From positions 1 through 15,533 of the forward strand of contig JAHWKC010000016.1 of the NCBI GenBank assembly GCA_019348095.1: DNA of 15,533 nt, in the 5' to 3' direction. Of the stretch, positions 14,555 to 15,533 are shown one piece after another. Below the pieces are notes generated by a model, which worked only from the letters and a program-made list of their open reading frames with translations, was not told the DNA's origin and searched no databases. The number at the start of each line of letters is the position of its first letter. The stretch's first letter is position 1. This DNA is from Pseudomonadota bacterium. Its GTDB lineage: Bacteria > Pseudomonadota > Gammaproteobacteria > Xanthomonadales > Xanthomonadaceae. The translations under genes were made by a program, and so were the position numbers.

Positions 14555-15382
14555 ATGCCGATCGCCGACGCCACCCTGGTCAACACCCCCGACATCGAGA
14601 TCTGGCCCGGCGGCCTGCTGCACGCGCGCAGCAACCGCGACGCGCGGGCGCTGTCGCGCGCCCGCCACGTGCTGCGGCGCAAGCGCGACGGCCAATACCT
14701 CGCCGCCGAACTGCCGGAGGGCCTGCTGCCGCTGGTGCCGCGACTGATGCACGAGCCGGGGATCGACGTCGCGCTCGACGTGCTCGATACCCTCCACGCG
14801 CATCCCCGGCGGCGTCCTCACCGATACAGCGAGCTGCCGCTGGACCGCCTGCATGAGCGCCTGCACTCGCTGGGTCTGGACGATGGTTACGGCGCCGGCA
14901 CCGGCCTGCCGCTGGTGGCCGAACCGGAGCGGCTCGCATTGGCCGGTGTCGACCGCTACCGCCGGCCGCTGTGGCTGCATGGCCAGGCCGCGCGCGCATG
15001 GGAGCACATGCGGCAGGCGGCGTTGCGCGACGACGTGGTGCTGGAGGCGATTTCCGGCTATCGCAGCCACGCCTAACAGCTCGGCATCTTCGAGCGGAAG
15101 CTGGCACGCGGCCTGGACGTCGCCAGCGTCCTGCGGGTCAATGCCGCTCCGGGCTACAGCGAGCATCACAGCGGTCGCGCGCTCGACATCGGCGCCCCCG
15201 GAGAGCCTCCGGCCGAGGAATCCTTCGAGAACACCGGCGCGTTCGCCTGGCTGCGCGACAACGCGCCTACGGACGCCTACGTGCAGCTGATCGCCGAAGA
15301 GGGAACCACGGAATTCTACGAGAGGTACGGCTTCCGGGTACGCACGCCGGATACGTCCGGCATGTCGTTCATGACCCTTTAG
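14555..15382 (+). pseudogene. Broken VanY-type D-alanyl-D-alanine carboxypeptidase with foreign C-terminus
   Basis: The frame starts at ATG 14555 (or GTG 14552) and encodes 173 residues to a TAA at 15074-15076. Upstream is the family's N-terminal half, with YSELPLDRLHERLHSLGL and AISGYRSHA. Homology resumes in the same frame right after the stop: QLGIFERKLARGL, VNAAPGYSEHHSGRALDIG (SxHxxGxAxD zinc motif), ESFENTGAFAWLRDNA. The stop replaces what is normally Tyr or similar in SHAYQ. After about 15257-15268 the expected C-terminus with the EPWHW zinc histidine is absent; instead comes AYVQLIAEEGTTEFYERYGF and RTPDTSGMSF, resembling the end of a GNAT acetyltransferase, ending with TAG at 15382. 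The protein lacks a metal ligand and is interrupted, so it cannot be an active peptidase. Only the 14555-15076 part would be made. Confidence 0.75.
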
Positions 15383-15533
15383 GGCGCTCAGTCCCGGTAG
15401 ACCACGAGCTCCTCCAGGGGCCTCCGGTCCCGGCGCCTGGGGGGGTCTCCCTGGGATTAACCCAGGGTAAGCAGCGCGTGCGGGACGAGCTTTGGGTCCC
15501 GCCCCAGCGCCTCCACGACCTTCTCCGGGCAGA
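15383..15533. other. Unassigned terminal stretch of different style
   Basis: No gene start, RNA or repeat is recognised. The minus strand can be read as 24 codons from the edge (PEKVVEALGRDPKLVPHALL, ending at a TAA at about 15458-15460), then another short open run to a TGA at 15388-15390; this could be the tail of a gene outside the window. The plus strand is also open in one frame. CCC/GGG and AGG-type triplets are more frequent than in the rest of the window. A CCCTGGGattaaCCCAGGG hairpin (15450-15466) is present. Confidence 0.3.

Noticed and set aside
13637..15169. A 510-codon minus-strand open frame over the PH-like and carboxypeptidase genes
   Set aside because: Its sequence is compositionally a shadow (Gln/Arg/Ala-rich) and the opposite strand encodes recognisable proteins.

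Overview
The window looks like chromosomal DNA of a gammaproteobacterium of the Xanthomonadaceae (Lysobacter/Luteimonas/Stenotrophomonas-like). It has very high GC, tightly packed genes, a fused rlmKL gene, an RHH/SPFH/DUF4177 neighbourhood, and short hairpin repeats of the GTAGGAGCGGC...GCCGCGA type. This placement is inferred from gene content and repeats, not from a search.

Left part, minus strand (1-4509). A MOSC-domain protein, a small alpha/beta hydrolase and the 23S rRNA methyltransferase RlmKL read leftwards and may be one operon. Beyond rlmKL lies one long open frame that is a mosaic of three unrelated partial proteins: a phospholipid N-methyltransferase-like head, a glycosyltransferase-8-like middle and an antibiotic-biosynthesis-monooxygenase-like tail. 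A further gene overlaps its stop and runs off the left edge.

Middle part. Reading right are an AmpD-like amidase (4616), then after a hairpin repeat an acyl-CoA thioesterase II with a DUF2007-type membrane protein, then the leucyl-transferase Bpt overlapping an endonuclease/exonuclease/phosphatase-family lipoprotein. A convergent minus-strand pair follows: purT and, downstream of it, a small conserved-looking protein. Divergent from purT is a lipoprotein with a beta-propeller-like sequence.

Right part (12062-15076). A cluster on the plus strand holds a two-TM SPFH/Band-7 protein, an Arc-like ribbon-helix-helix DNA-binding protein, a DUF4177-like protein broken by a frameshift, a 44-residue membrane peptide, a two-TM PH-like protein and a VanY-type D,D-carboxypeptidase. 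A strong-looking promoter in front of the SPFH gene carries two perfect TTGATATCAA palindromes in its spacer, a plausible operator for the RHH protein. The carboxypeptidase has an in-frame stop and its last third is replaced by an acetyltransferase-like tail. The last 150 bases differ in style and I cannot assign them.

Most notable: chimeric reading frames at both ends, at least one with its joint on a short sequence shared by both partners; repeats that supply stop codons or are translated inside rlmKL; and the tandem-palindrome promoter. The end chimeras may be assembly or amplification artefacts and should be tested before any biology is built on them.
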